Origin: Ciona savignyi
Lineage: Eukaryota; Chordata; Ascidiacea; Phlebobranchia; Cionidae
DNA length: 64,000 nt
Reading direction: 5' to 3'
Assembly (NCBI GenBank): GCA_000149265.1
Contig: CH002787.1
Span: forward strand, 63,223 to 127,222
How positions within the stretch are numbered: the first letter of the stretch is position 1; each line of letters begins with the position of its first letter. Shown here piece after piece: positions 12,701 to 24,997 of the stretch. Made by a program: the position numbers and the translations under genes. Under the pieces are notes generated by a model. The model was not told where the DNA came from. It made no database searches and was given only the letters and a program-made list of their open reading frames with translations.

Positions 12701-13696
12701 GCAATTATACAAACATAAAGTAATTAATTTATTTTTATCAGGTCAGTTCTTGGACTTCATGGAGTGAATGCAGCGTTTCATGTGGAAATGGGACTCATTC
12801 TCACACAAGAAATATCACAATCCAACCAATTTATGGTGGGGAAAGTTGTCCAGCATTAACAGAGCATGGCGCTTGTCAAGTACCACAGATTGACTGTGCG
12901 GTAAGTAGAGATGGATAATAGATAACACATCAATTTAAACATTCTTATTTTAAGGTATCATCTTGGAGCAATTGGGGAACGTGCAGTGAATCTTGTGGAC
13001 AAGGTGAACAAACTAGAACAAGAAAGGTCACAGTCAATCCTGCTAATTGTGGATCTGCTTGTCCACCTTTACAGGAGACCACAGAGTGCACAGGAACCAA
13101 GTGTCCAGTTGATTGTCAGGTAGAACAGAAACTCCCCTTAACTGCAAACACTTATTAGGAGTATCATGGAATTTTATATAAATTCTTGTCTATTTGGCCA
13201 TCAAAACATAAAGTTACCTATTTTTTTGTTATACACACCTTTCTGTTAATTTAGGTTGGTTCTTGGACAAGCTGGGCAGCATGCAGTGTTTCATGTGGAT
13301 CAGGAACTCACACCCATACAAGACCAATAACAGTTAACTCTGCAAATGGTGGAGAAATCTGTCCAGACACAACTGAGTCCGAGACCTGTAACATGCCAAA
13401 ACAAAATTGTCAAGTAGGTTTGATTAATAAGACTTTTCACGAAATAGTGTTGCATTTAAATATTAAATTTGTAATATTTTAATAAAATTTAAGCAATAAA
13501 ATTCAGTAATAAAGTTGAAAATCAAAACTTTTGTTTTCAGGTATCATCTTGGAGTATTTGGGGAGATTGTACTGCATCTTGTGGGGGATATGGAACACAA
13601 ACTCGATCAAGAACTGTAACTGTGAACCCAGAAAACTGTGGATCATCATGTCCAGGGCTGACAGATAGCAAAGCATGTGCAGGCGTACCATGTTGA
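9715..13696 (+). CDS. Gene 2: secreted protein of twelve TSP1 modules, no MACPF
   Basis: Thirteen exons: signal exon 9715-9831, then A 10031-10189, B 10274-10438, A 10691-10849, B 10907-11071, A 11603-11761, B 11839-12003, A 12097-12255, B 12321-12485, A 12742-12900, B 12955-13119, A 13255-13413, B 13541-13696. The product is about 690 residues. Exon 1 matches gene 1: signal peptide ending SSNA, then Trp, five Arg, Ala, six Pro and a lone Cys. The final B module stops at TGA right after its sixth Cys (VPC), dropping the seventh Cys that all other B modules keep. No MACPF or EGF exon follows before the next repeat-rich region. AATAAA lies at 13803. The product is probably an extracellular binding or regulatory protein related to gene 1; function is not known. 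It could instead be gene 1's sister that lost its 3' half. Confidence 0.88.
11245..11320 (+). mobile_element. SINE head fragment in a gene 2 intron
   Basis: TGGTGGGTTAGTGTGTCGC...GGTTGTAGGATCGAAACC matches the tRNA-like head of the local SINE family. The body and tail are missing. It sits in the 11072-11602 intron and does not touch splice sites. Confidence 0.55.
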
Positions 13697-15960
13697 TTGA
13701 CTGGCTCTTATGCAATAATTACAGTGCATCATATAGAAAACACAAATCTCATGTTTATTTGTATTTAATTATGAACATAATCCAATTTTTTATCAACTTT
13801 TAAATAAAACCAACATATTTAATTAATTTACATTAATTGTTGAGATATGTAAAAAAAAAATTCAGTTGCCGCATTGAGATTAACGCAATAAATTTGGTTG
13901 CAGAGTAAACTTATGCTATATTTGCCAACTACCAGAAACAAATTCAAGTACAGCCGATTTCCCCTTCGTTTAGGTAAATAATTATGGTTTAATCAAATAA
14001 AGAAAAACTAAAGCAATATTTCTATTGCAACACACATCTCCGATAACCCATCGCTTAGCACATAGTATTACTGTTAGTAATCAATAGTCCTAATTTGACA
14101 ACATTTAAATTTTATAAAGATTGAAAGTAGAATTATCCACCTTTAAACAGTAGAAAAAGCAAAAAAATATTTTTTACATAGGAATTTCAATCTTGCTTGT
14201 CTCTTAAAAGCTAAAATTTATCCAAATGTTTATTTCTTTAACTTCAGTTACAATGCCTGAGAAAACATATATGTGTATCATTAAACAACATTACCACTTG
14301 CCAATAATCTATAGCTAAATAACTCGAAACAGTTAATTTTAAATTATGTAGTTCTTGATCAATAGGAAAAAAATAGATCATACAAAAAAATGATTGCCAA
14401 TACATGTGATATATATAAAACATATTTCACAGGATACCACTTGAAATAATAATTTGCTAAAACCTCTAACAGTATTTTATTACGATTAACACCAATGCAA
14501 AAAAATTAATTTGGCAAGTTGCATTATTTAAAAAGAACACAGCGAATAAGGTACAATAATAAGTGAGCCACCCTCTCCCTGAGAGATATGTAGGAGAAAG
14601 GCAGTAAAAAATTAATATGAAATAGTTGAGAAGTTCATTAAATTATTTACTTTTGTAACAATAATGCACAAGTTTATTTGAACAAAGCAAATAAAAAAAT
14701 ATTATAAAAATACAGTCTTTAAATACCCCAAACATAAAAATCGATAAAATAATCATAAAGCGTAGCAAGCTAAGTAAGACATATTTCTTGCTTAAAAAGC
14801 AAAGTGAATTGTTATTAGCACCACAGTTTAAATGCTTTGGTAATGAAATATTTGGAAAGTAAAAATAACGAAGAGACCAAACAAATAAACCCAATTGACT
14901 GACCTAAAAAACTGTAACTGCTGATTTCATATTAAGAAAGCAACAAAATGTATAGGTGTTGAGCAATACGCTAATGAATTCCACACAGTAGATTTCAACC
15001 ACAACTTCAATGTATATCATTAGCTGATATACTAAAAAAGGACCAGACATATCAAACAGGAAAAAATCTTTAAACATGAAGTGATCTGTTTTAAATTGTT
15101 GTTTTCAATAATTGGTTCACATTAATGGTAATATGTAAACAATACCTTGCATGTAAAGTTTTATCTTTCTGGACCATGTCTTTAAACTCAACCCATGATT
15201 AATTAGAATTACTTGTTTTAGTTTTAATCTAGAATCTGTTTTTTATCCATTTGACTATTGTCCATGGGAATTGAAGTGCCAAAATCCATACCAACCCTTT
15301 ACTTGCCTGACAGCTAGGATAAGAGCTATCTATACTAAATCCTGATTTTACTGCTAAGAGCAAACATTTTGGTTGATATACTTGCACAGCAGAAACAATT
15401 GTATTGTAAATCCGATGACTCCATCATTGTCTTGGTTGCGGCAGAAGATCTTAGAAAAGATTCCATAGCCTCACCAAAAGCACAACCTACACCTTGTCTG
15501 GAATTAGGGACATGGTCCAGCCATACTTTTAAAACATTCAGACTGAAAATTTGTAATAAGGAGTTATTTTTTATTAAAATTTCATATTTTTTTATTTTTA
15601 AGCTTTATCATAGATTTGATCAATGTTGAATTTCCAAAATCGATAACTTTATATAGTGATAGAAAGGTAGGCACGTTTCTGCATATATTATTTATTTTCT
15701 TTGCAATTTAAAAAACTTTTAAGAAAATAATAATAAATTTACCTAAAAAATAAATCTGTTTAATAGGAAAAGACAGTACTATGACATATTAAACAGCCAT
15801 ACACGAATCTTAGTAAAGTGTTTGGCTAGGTATTTTTGAATCAATTAAAATCATTACAAATATACACAGGAATACCTATAACCAATTAAAATCTAAACAC
15901 TAATCAAATATAAATTAAAAAATTAGGTTGTTTCAAAATCACTTACTAATAAGGGTAAAC
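13697..15960. other. Gene-free AT-rich stretch
   Basis: No gene is supported. ORFs at 14643-14894 (-) and 15369-15629 (+) have no recognisable domain. A short inverted pair (GGACCATGTC at about 15173 against GACATGGTCC near 15509) may mark an old repeat. The last eight bases (15953-15960) are the left target-site copy of the adjacent element. Confidence 0.5.
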
Positions 15961-16198
15961 CGTTACCTCAAAATACTACAGGATCACTTGAATCGTATGG
16001 AGCACTTGAATCGCTTTGAGCGCTTGGATCGCTTACTATACTTTGTAATTACAAAAGCCATGATATTAATGTTAGGGTTAGGGTTAAAGTTAGTTCTGGG
16101 TTTGAGATTGGTGTTTGGGAAAGGGTTAGAATTACTTTCCATATCAATGTAAGTGATCCAAGCACTGCAAGCGATCCTGTAGTATTTAGAGGCACCCA
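15961..16198. mobile_element. MITE with 8-bp target duplication and telomere-like core
   Basis: The element is flanked by perfect 8-bp direct repeats GGGTAAAC (15953-15960 and 16199-16206). Its ends are imperfect inverted repeats containing AATACTACAGGATC and GATCCTGTAGTATT. The interior holds AATCGCTTTGAGCGCTTGGATCG and GTTAGGGTTAGGGTTAAAG. No ORF of note is present. An 8-bp duplication points to the hAT superfamily. A relative in the opposite orientation is at 46860-47044. Confidence 0.75.
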
Positions 16199-16310
16199 GG
16201 GTAAACTGGTATCTAGTAGTGATTAAGTGCTATAATTGTAATATTTTTGGTCAAAACATCTAGTTGGAACTGCAGCTCATGTATCAACATACTATACCAT
16301 TTACTTAGAC

Positions 16311-16805
16311 CAGCGGTTCACAAATTTTTTTTGTTGGCGGCGCCTTTTGAAAACTTATTAAACCTTGCGGCTCCCTCATAAAACCAAAATCTTCAACCTG
16401 CAAGTATTGTATATTGTATATCCAGACTAGCACGCATTTGCATAACCATTCATACTTTTCAAAACTATTCACTAAAGTGACAAACAGTCAATTAATGCAA
16501 AGCAGTTATTTGACAAACCATTATTCGAAAACAATGCCATGTTAGTGAGCAAATAGTGGCAGATAACACCGTACAATGGTTCTTTAACAAGTAAAATGAA
16601 TACTGTATGCCAATGTATGGGGTTGCACACCACGCTGTGAGAAATAACGTTTTAACGCTCTCCGATTAACCTTCTACTGGTGTAACGCACATTTACTGTA
16701 TTTTTTTGTGAGAAAAACAATAAATGCAGTATTATCCTCATGCTTTCAAGGCACCCCTGACAAAGTCTCGCGGCTCCCCAGGACGCCGCAGTTTGGGAAC
16801 CGCTG
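16311..16805. mobile_element. hAT-type nonautonomous element
   Basis: The element begins CAGCGGTTCACAAATTT and ends CAGTTTGGGAACCGCTG, inverted termini typical of hAT elements. Flanks ACTTAGAC (16303) and ACTTGAAC (16806) are likely an 8-bp target duplication with two changes. No transposase remains. Confidence 0.7.
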
Positions 16806-17687
16806 ACTTGAACGGTGATGGAATTATGTTATGCTTTGTAAAACATACAATTAATTACATAAAAAAACACTTTTAAAAATTAAGTTGCCACTGATATAAG
16901 GAATACCTCAAATTCCATAACATTCCATAGATTCAAGTTTAATCAAAAGTTTACGGTGATTCACAGTAAATCTGAAGCTTACAGAATAATGCAGCTTGTT
17001 GTTTATAAATAATGTCTGGTTATTTTTGTCAATAGAATAGAATATGTAGTAAAATGTAGTCAAGCCACACGCTTGGTTTGCATTAAATTTATAAAAAGAC
17101 TAGTCTGATATCTACAGAAAATTAAACGTACTTTGAATCAAGATCAAACCTACATATTTTTTTCTTAATTTTGGTAAAAATTAGTATCCTCTTAATGTGT
17201 ATTTAAATTATAAATCATTTTCGACATTTATATGAGTATTTCAAGAAATAAGTTTTAATTGCGGGGATTTCCCTGAGACGAAAAATATGCTTAATCAAAA
17301 TAACGTCTTGACTGGTCTAATTTCTATAGTCAATCTTGTTACTAGTACCGTTATTTTTTTTCAAATTTCGAAGCCATAATTGGATCGTCACTAAAACAAT
17401 TTTTTTATAGGGAGGAAAAAAATCGGTCACATTAACCATTCGGCCACACAAATATAAATTTATGTTTCTGCATGTTTCTGACGCGCGACTTCTGGATGTT
17501 TTAAACAATCAAACAATGTGTTCTTGATGATTTTTATACAGGATCCAGATAAAGTTTGTCTCGGAAACTGTCACGCGAACGTATTAGGCTTACGCTTATT
17601 ATAATAAAAGAGCAAACCTGTTCCGTCGTATAATTACAGAATGAATGGCAAGACTATCCTTTTTGTGCCGACCAGCCACTTTTTATG
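16806..17687. other. Gene-free stretch
   Basis: Nothing recognisable beyond the first eight bases, which are the diverged right target-site copy of the hAT element. No ORF here has a domain-like composition. Confidence 0.5.
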
Positions 17688-17932
17688 ATGGGATAGGATA
17701 TTCATGTTTATCTCCGTGAATGGGAGAACCAAGGAGCTTGCGCCCACCGTTGGGTTAAAGAAGCTATTGTAGTGTGTGTTGTGTGTGATACACACGTTCC
17801 TTCGGTTCAGGCAATGCGAGTTAGCCTAAGTGCCTTGCCCAAGGACACAACCGACTAGCCAGCGACCGGTTTCGAGTCTGCAACCTATCGGTTAAAAGAC
17901 GTCGCATGAAACCACCAGGCTAACGTGTCGGA
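17688..17932 (-). mobile_element. SINE copy
   Basis: Tail GGATAGGATATTCATGTTTATC at the low end, CCTTGCCCAAGGACACAACCGACTAG in the middle, and a degraded tRNA-like head at 17880-17930. One of three neighbouring copies. Confidence 0.75.
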
Positions 17933-18021
17933 CAAAAAAGCTCTTTTCAGAACTAATTTTTCCTTTATGAAAAAAAAATATTTTCGAAGCATTTTAACGG
18001 TACGGAAATATCATATTATTT

Positions 18022-18310
18022 AGGATATATTCATGTTTATCCCGGTGAATGGTAAAACCCCAGGGTGTTAACACACGGGCAATCGTCAGATCACCTCGCG
18101 CCCATCGTCGGTTACCGGAGCTATTGCAGTGTGTTGTGTATGATAGACACGTTCCTTCAATTTGGTAGAACCCATTAATCCGCTGGGTTTAGGCAATCTC
18201 CGTAAAGTGCCTTGCCCAAGGACACAACCGATTGGCTAGCGACCAGTTTCGCACCTGTAACTTTTCGAATGAAAGGCGACGGACTTAACCGCTAGACCAA
18301 CGGGTCGGAC
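18022..18310 (-). mobile_element. SINE copy, near full length
   Basis: It runs from the ATTCATGTTTATCCC tail to the head complement GACTTAACCGCTAGACCAACGGGTCGG. All SINE landmarks are present, making it one of the better preserved copies. Confidence 0.8.
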
Positions 18311-18386
18311 GAATTTATACATTGTTTGTTAGCGCGCAACAAAAATCTACTTACCTTAATCAATGACTTGAGATTTTGTAGCTAAT

Positions 18387-18614
18387 TATGGGATACAACA
18401 TTCAAGTTTATTTCCGTGAGTGGGAAAACGCAAGCGGCGCTATACCCCGGGCAATCGCCAGTTTACCACGATTACGTAAGAAAGCGTATCGAGGGTAACC
18501 GTCCGATCAACTCGCCGGCCCGTCCAGTTACAGGTATTGCAGTTTGTTTTATTCAATTTTAGTAGAACCCATTACGTTTCTTCAATTTTAGTAGAACCCA
18601 TTAATCCACTGGGA
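18387..18614 (-). mobile_element. Degenerate SINE copy
   Basis: TTCAAGTTTATTTCCGTGAGTGGGAAAACGC and CGGGCAATCGCCAG are recognisable, as is AGTAGAACCCATTAATCC near the end. The tRNA-like head is missing. Confidence 0.55.
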
Positions 18615-19715
18615 ATCATTTGTCTAAGATTCAATTTTGCTGTTTAAACGATTTCTATTTTTTAGTTATACTACTTATTTTTTTTCTTCTTAATACTACT
18701 TTTCCAACCAAGTGATTAAGGAAGTAATCGAATGACGTCATCACAACGGTTATGCACTTTTAAATGCATTGTAATGTCGAACACACAATGTAACGTTTCA
18801 GTCCTACGCCTATCATTATGCATTATTGGGCTAGTATGTTGTACTGATACTGTTCATATTTATATATACTCTATTACGGCCATAGTATTATACATTTTGA
18901 TTTATACAAGCTAACTATCCTTACTAACAAACTTAGCATAACTTTATTGTTGCATTTTATATTACGCCATACAACTTAAAACGTGTAAATCGTGTGTATA
19001 GTGTAATTGAAGTTTACTAGAAAAACTCTATGAAGGCAGTATTTACGAACTACGTTATTCCAAACTTGCCTAACTATACGCGGACTCAAGAAATAGATCT
19101 AATACATAAGATTTTTCATACGCTTTTAACGTAAAATAATCATTATTTATTCGTACAGAGTTTGATGGCAAAATGAAACACTGTTGTTTTTACTAAATAG
19201 TAAAAGACTTTCATGTACGACAGGTCTTACGCGTACCACAGTTTGGGAACCATTGTTTTACGGTATATTAAACAATCATCACAATATCAAAATGCTACTT
19301 TAACAAACCAAATACTTGACAACAATTAAGTGAGAAAAAAACACAATTTGATGATAATTAGTTGATCTAGAGCCTCTTCTTAAATTTGGTTTTCTCAAGT
19401 TTGGTTAATTGCTCTTATTTAATAAGGTTACCGTAAAATCTCTATTTGAGCGCCACAATTTTGAAAACATAAATTTAGGTAATGACGAGAATAAAAACAT
19501 CTAACATAGTGAACACTTAACACCTAAAAAAACAAGAAGTAAGATCAACCGCAGTACAGTGTTGGGTAGGTAATAAAAATTCAACTTTGATTAATAATTA
19601 GAATAATGAATATCAAAGCGGCGGTTTATTAGGGCTGGCGCTCTATTTTTTAACCATTTCTTTATAGTAGCGTTCAACTAGAGGTATCACGGTAATTGCT
19701 CTTCTCAAATTTGGT
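18615..19715. other. Gene-free stretch downstream of the seven-helix gene
   Basis: No gene is seen. Near 19240 a CCACAGTTTGGGAACCATTG block resembles the end of the 16311 hAT element, probably a scrap. TTTATT at 19625-19630 is AATAAA on the minus strand, a plausible polyadenylation signal for the gene at 19716-20798. Confidence 0.5.
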
Positions 19716-20798
19716 TTATTTTGCTGTTTCTTCAATGTTTTCATCCGGTGATTGTTGCTGCGCCTTCCATGGAAATACAATTTTTCTCCAGTCAGGGTAG
19801 GTGTACAGCAGGGAGGTGGCATTCAAACAAATATTAAGATGGTAAAGTGTGCAACGCTTTGCAACGTGAAGATCTTTGGGTTGGTAGGTGCCAACAATAG
19901 CTGCAAATATGTCGGTTGTAACACAGATGATACAACTGATGAAAGCTCGATTTGCTGTGTCTAAAAACACAGACATATTCTGCTGGCTGTTGTTGTTTTT
20001 TCTCTTACCACCTGATCTTCTGAACAGTAACGGATAGACGAATAAAAATGTGAGCAGGATCTGCGACACCACTGTGAAGCTGCTGACAACCACATAAGGA
20101 ACGAACGACTCGGTTTTATACGAAGTTACAGACGGAGCGCAGCCGTGGCGCTGGACTGTGTATTCCCTCCACCAAATATGAATCCCAATTCCAGTAGGGT
20201 AGGTCAGTACATTGTACACAAGCCACATTTTACTTAAATAGTTCAGCCAAGTGGGTCGGAAAGCTGCAGTTTGAGGGGTCGAGTAAAGTGAATTTTGTCT
20301 ACACCACAAAAACGCGTTGACTGTTTTCATCGCGGAGCCGGTCCATACGATAATAGCCTTCGACAGCGTATCGCAAGCTAAATCTGACCAATCACTTATT
20401 ACCACGATCGCCTGTCCAGTAAGAAATCGAAGATAAGCAAATACGAAAGACCCCACAAGCCAAATGTGTAACCACTTTCCAGGGTTATTCCAAAAACGCT
20501 TAAAAGTAATCGGTTTCTTTGTTGCATTGGGTATCGTGTTTGCTTGAACATCCTTTTGCAGTCGTGACTCAACCGTCGCGATTTGATTTCTTTTCACTGG
20601 AATTTTCCTGGTCCTAGGTTCCAATTGAAGCCGTCGACGCACGAATAGAATGACGCACGCAAACAAATACGTCTCCACCACACCAAGGATCAGACACGCA
20701 ACTTCAAAAATCACCCATGTTACTGAACCTTCCGAAATGAATATGTGGTCATTCCAAGCTGATGTAACTTCATGCATACGTTGCGTAATGTTGGCCAT
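19716..20798 (-). CDS. Orphan seven-transmembrane protein, single exon
   Basis: A 360-residue uninterrupted ORF. Hydrophobic segments fall at about 27-54, 108-133, 146-166, 188-209, 233-259, 284-304 and 316-334. Asn3 (NIT) is an N-glycosylation sequon, fitting an outside N-terminus. Cys142 just before helix 3 and Cys220 between helices 4 and 5 sit where many GPCRs have their conserved disulfide. Classical DRY and NPxxY motifs are not obvious; WCRQ follows helix 3, and a NATSLLY stretch lies in helix 7. The first inside loop is long and basic (about 55-107), unlike rhodopsin-class GPCRs. AATAAA (minus) lies about 85 bases past the stop. I do not recognise the family. It is either a lineage-specific GPCR-like receptor or another polytopic membrane protein. 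Confidence 0.75.
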   Translation of the reverse strand: MANITQRMHEVTSAWNDHIFISEGSVTWVIFEVACLILGVVETYLFACVILFVRRRLQLEPRTRKIPVKRNQIATVESRLQKDVQANTIPNATKKPITFKRFWNNPGKWLHIWLVGSFVFAYLRFLTGQAIVVISDWSDLACDTLSKAIIVWTGSAMKTVNAFLWCRQNSLYSTPQTAAFRPTWLNYLSKMWLVYNVLTYPTGIGIHIWWREYTVQRHGCAPSVTSYKTESFVPYVVVSSFTVVSQILLTFLFVYPLLFRRSGGKRKNNNSQQNMSVFLDTANRAFISCIICVTTDIFAAIVGTYQPKDLHVAKRCTLYHLNICLNATSLLYTYPDWRKIVFPWKAQQQSPDENIEETAK

Positions 20799-23442
20799 TT
20801 TAAAATTGTATTACCAAAAATACACCACTTAGGCCTATCTCTAGTTTAGAAATAATCAGAATATCCCTGTAAAAGATAACATCGTATATGCCAACTTCAT
20901 TTAAAAGATAACATAAAAAATGAACCATCGACCATAATAATTATGGATTTCCTTCGATTTCGAAGCTCTGTGTCTCGTTCATGGCAGGCATGTCATGTCG
21001 CCAGGGATGATGAAATTATCAAATCAGTTTAAGAATTTTAGTAATCCTAACTGACATGCTCTTATTTTGCCTCGACCTTTAATTTTTACAAAAACCTCAA
21101 GGGGATTTCCCACTATCAAAAAATGTGAAGAAAAAAGCCTATCTTGAGAATTTTTGGCGTAATCTCCGATATTCCCGAATATTAAACAGGATTATTTGTT
21201 TTAAGTTTCTGGAAAAATTAAAGATCTGTAACGCGAATCGGAAAAACACAATTTTAACTAAAATACCACAGTTTCCCAACAGAAATCTTCAAAATAGAAT
21301 AGACATAGAAAATCATAAACTCAATTAAAAGAGGTAGAAACCAAATTCCAAAATATTTAAATAAAGAAACTAAAAAGAAGAGTATTAACTAAAAAGATGC
21401 ATACGCCCTTTGCCTATTCTTAACCTTTTTCCGGGAAATCCCCCAAAATTCAATTTCGCTGAAACTAGTGATCAGTCTTATTTACGCTCCATTTAAAAGA
21501 AAGGACATGGCAAATTGGTCTGAATCTTCTGGGGGTGTTAGCTATTATGGTTTAGTTTTACAGTGGTAACTTTTACATAATTTACGCAAGGGTAGTTCCC
21601 GACGCACTCTGAGCATGACGTCATTTTGCGAATATTTGACTACAATTATTCTTTAGCAGATGATATTTTGGTACTGGCAAGTATTGATCAATTAAAACTT
21701 TTAAAGTTGTATATTAATACCTTTAACTGGAAGAACTTTATTAAAAATATAACAAAGGGCAAATAGAAAAAACGACAACACGATAGACGATCAAAATTAG
21801 AACAAATTTAACATAATGTATATAGACGCGGCTGTAAAATTTAACGACCGTAAAATGTGTAACCTATTTTTGTTTATAAATAATTATAGAAGGGACACAT
21901 ATCGTTTTTGTCAGATTTTGTTTTTTATACTTATTTCTGAAACGCTTTAACATGGGTGTATTGTCCGACCATAATTTTAAAGAGGAAATATTAAATTGGA
22001 CCAAATCTTTACATAAAATAGACAACATGACCTAGATACATCAATACCCAAATTAGTGTTTCATCCTACGGGTATTCCTTAGAATTGTAGAACACTAATT
22101 TACCTTTTTTCGGCATTTGATTTTGTAGGAAACAAAGCCTCTAATCTAAATGCCCAAATTTAGGTTAATTGTTTAAGATGTTAGAGATGTTACCTACCAA
22201 AATAAGAAAAAAGAAGGGAGGCACTGCTTGTACATTTCTATATATACGAATACATTTGCAATCAAAATTTTTAAAAGGTTACGATTGGTTTTCACTCTCG
22301 TTTGGTTTTGTCGCTGCTTTGGTTAGATTTATTTTGGCCGTTTTTTTGCATTTTTAGTATTTTCAACGATTCTTTTGCAGTATTTTTTTGTTTAGCAATG
22401 GGGTATATAATTTATCTTTATAATGTTAACAAAACTAATTTAACGAAAATGCTCCCATGATACAAAAAACGTATAACTTAAACATCTAAATAGATCTCGT
22501 ATAATTTTTTAAGTTTAACACCACTTTCTAAATCAACACTGAAACAACATATACTTTCCTTCCCTATTGGGCTTTACTTTATGGTAACTGAATTATTGTT
22601 TTAGTCGGTTTCCCTATATATTTATGTATAAATAACCAACAAATCGATTTGCAAAAATAACAGTGTTACTGATACCAGAGCATATGCTTAAAATATCAAT
22701 AATTTAGCGTACATACAAGTAGACCACTCAATGTTTTATTGAAGGATTTTTCTCCCGTTAGGTAAGTTATAAAGCAGACACAGCATAAACCTAAATTAAT
22801 AGCTTGAATTAAAACATTATCAAATTTTGTATCGTACACATAATACACTGCAATAGCTTTAGCATGGAGTTATTAAATGTTAACCTTTTATAAATCCTTT
22901 AATATTTAGAAAAAATATTGCATTTATCTTAGATAAAATATATAATTGTTATTTTTAATTATATAAAGCAGAAAAAGCGGCAATACTATGATACATATTA
23001 TATTATTTTAAAGTGCCCTACTTCGAAACAGTAAAAACACTGCTATAACGTATGTTTTCCCCTTTCACTAATAAACTCCATCTATTGAAACGTATTACTG
23101 TTTTGTTTGATCTATATTTTACGATTTTTGTTTATTTGTTTTGTTTATTTGATTTTAAGTTTTAATGAAGAGAACACATTTAAAAATCAAGTAATCAACC
23201 TCATTTTTATTTCACACAGTCCCTATTAACCCTTTGCCTTTTCTTACGATTAAAAATGGTAAAGAACACTTTACAAAATAAATAGGCAGTTTTGTATCCA
23301 GCCCTTCTCTTCTAAACTTTATAGTTTGTTAATTTAAATGACTTGGCATGTTTTTTAACTATCAAACATAATATATATAATATATATATATATTAAATAT
23401 AACATGTGTTGAATTATAACCGTTTTATGTTGAATTGTTAAT
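20799..23442. other. Gene-free AT-rich stretch upstream of the seven-helix gene
   Basis: No credible exon or RNA gene is seen. It contains simple TA-rich tracts (about 23366-23392). The base just upstream of 20798 must hold the promoter of the minus-strand gene, but no clear TATA box stands out. Confidence 0.5.
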
Positions 23443-23600
23443 GAACTTGTTGGTTCATCTCTAAGTCATGGAAATGAAAAGAAGACAAATCTTGAACGAG
23501 CGCTCTTGGTATATCTCGAGAAGTACAATCCTTCAAGTTGTACTGAGATGGTCTGCCACAACGGAGCAATGCAAGTTGTAAACCAAGCCAAGCATTGTCT
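23443..23600 (+). pseudogene. Relic of the MACPF-gene terminal (EGF) exon
   Basis: 158 bases closely match 7449-7602 of gene 1, from the GAACTTGTTGG block through AAGCATTGTCT, with only scattered substitutions. It lacks the exon start and acceptor and ends before the last Cys codons; the following sequence is unrelated. No other MACPF exon is found nearby. It lies on the same strand as genes 1-3, downstream of gene 2, which has no MACPF half. Confidence 0.85.
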
Positions 23601-24990
23601 TACATACAGAAAAACTTAGAATATCGGCAATACAATGCCTACAGATTGACCACTTGTTTTGTTGCGATTAATTGTTGGGGGTGTCCTTAAAAATGGTTCA
23701 TGGTGTATCTAAATCTTTTTGTACTCACTATCGATGTTTTTAGTGTTTAGCTGGTTTATATACGTGGTATTGTATTAGAGTAAGTAAAGTATTATAGTAT
23801 TTTATATTTTAACAGATTTCCCGAGTTAACCTTCGGTATGTGGGTCCATTTGTTCCGTTGCCAAACATTCGCAAAACGGCGGCAAAAATGTATGATTAGT
23901 TATTCCTGTTTTGTCGTGTTGTACATCGTTGATTTTTTTTAATTTAACGTAAATATTCCTTTCTAATACGAAGATATCGGCAAAAACGCCGAAATTAATA
24001 AAAAATTGAACTTTTTTTAGATTTTTCCTGATTGCGGGAATACCGCTTTAATAAAGGGAACATTGAAGTTCGATGCTATGGAACATTGAAGTTCGAACTA
24101 TGGGCATGTCAGTTGTAGAATTCCTGAGAGTTTCAACCTTATTCTATAACGCGTTTTACCCTATGGTCTGGGGACCGGTCATGGCTGTCACCAGCGCTAC
24201 GCAGACAAAAACGGAAAAAATCTAAATGTAAATATATCAACTGAGGTTAGGGAATATATGTTTGCACCTGTGCAGATAAACGTAGTAAAATTAAAATGTA
24301 GTGTACGGACGGTGGGGGTTGTCGTGTTTAACTTGGAAAGGACAATTTTTGTATTTATATAAAGACTGAACTCTGACTAAGGCTGCTTTTGGGTCATGAT
24401 ACAATTCAAAGATACAGTACCAACGCACCCATACTTGCAATGTAAGATAAGGGTTCATATTTTTTTCGGACTGTGAACTCTAAATAAAATATTTACCATT
24501 CCCTTGTTGGCGGGAACATTATCATTTGTGAGCTAGAAGGGAAATGTATGACTTGTCTATTGACCTATATTGGGAACTTCTTGTTTATTACGCGTGTTGG
24601 AACTTGCCACCCTATTAATTTTAATAATTATTTAAAATGCAAAAATTGAGTCCTTTTTAGGCTTTAACCAGGGAAATTAAACATAAACCAACGATCGGTC
24701 TGCTTTATCAAGTTTGATTCATTTTTTTGTGTTAACTCTGTTATATATTCCTCGTCATATTGAAACGCAGCAATATGTAAATTAGAACCTTTTCACGAGA
24801 CCATAGTCGGCAAACACATGCATGCTTTAAAATATAAAATCTTTTTCATGACTTCTCTCATCAGAACTTAACACAATAAATGTTTATACTACTATTAAAA
24901 GTGGCACATTAGAACACTTTACAATGGATTCCAAGCATTTTATTTTAAGGTAAATATTTTTTTTCTTATTAACTGTTAACACAATCATGG
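23601..24990. other. Gene-free stretch upstream of gene 3
   Basis: No gene is seen. A short direct duplication ACATTGAAGTTCGA occurs near 24060 and 24083. Confidence 0.5.
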
Positions 24991-24997
24991 TATAAAA
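24991..24997 (+). promoter_or_regulatory. TATA box of TSP1-MACPF gene 3
   Basis: TATAAAA lies 52 bases before the gene 3 start codon at 25043, a good core-promoter distance with a short 5' leader. The promoter appears preserved although the coding part is broken. Confidence 0.5.

Noticed and set aside
3649..13696. Regularly spaced TSP1 exons considered as a CRISPR-like or satellite array
   Set aside because: The repeats are coding exons with splice sites and diverged introns of irregular length.
3158..13696. Genes 1 and 2 as one long gene
   Set aside because: Gene 1 has its own stop and polyadenylation signals, and gene 2 has its own signal-peptide exon.
15369..15629. ORF of 86 codons
   Set aside because: No domain, no splice partner and a low-complexity aromatic C-terminus typical of AT-rich noncoding DNA.
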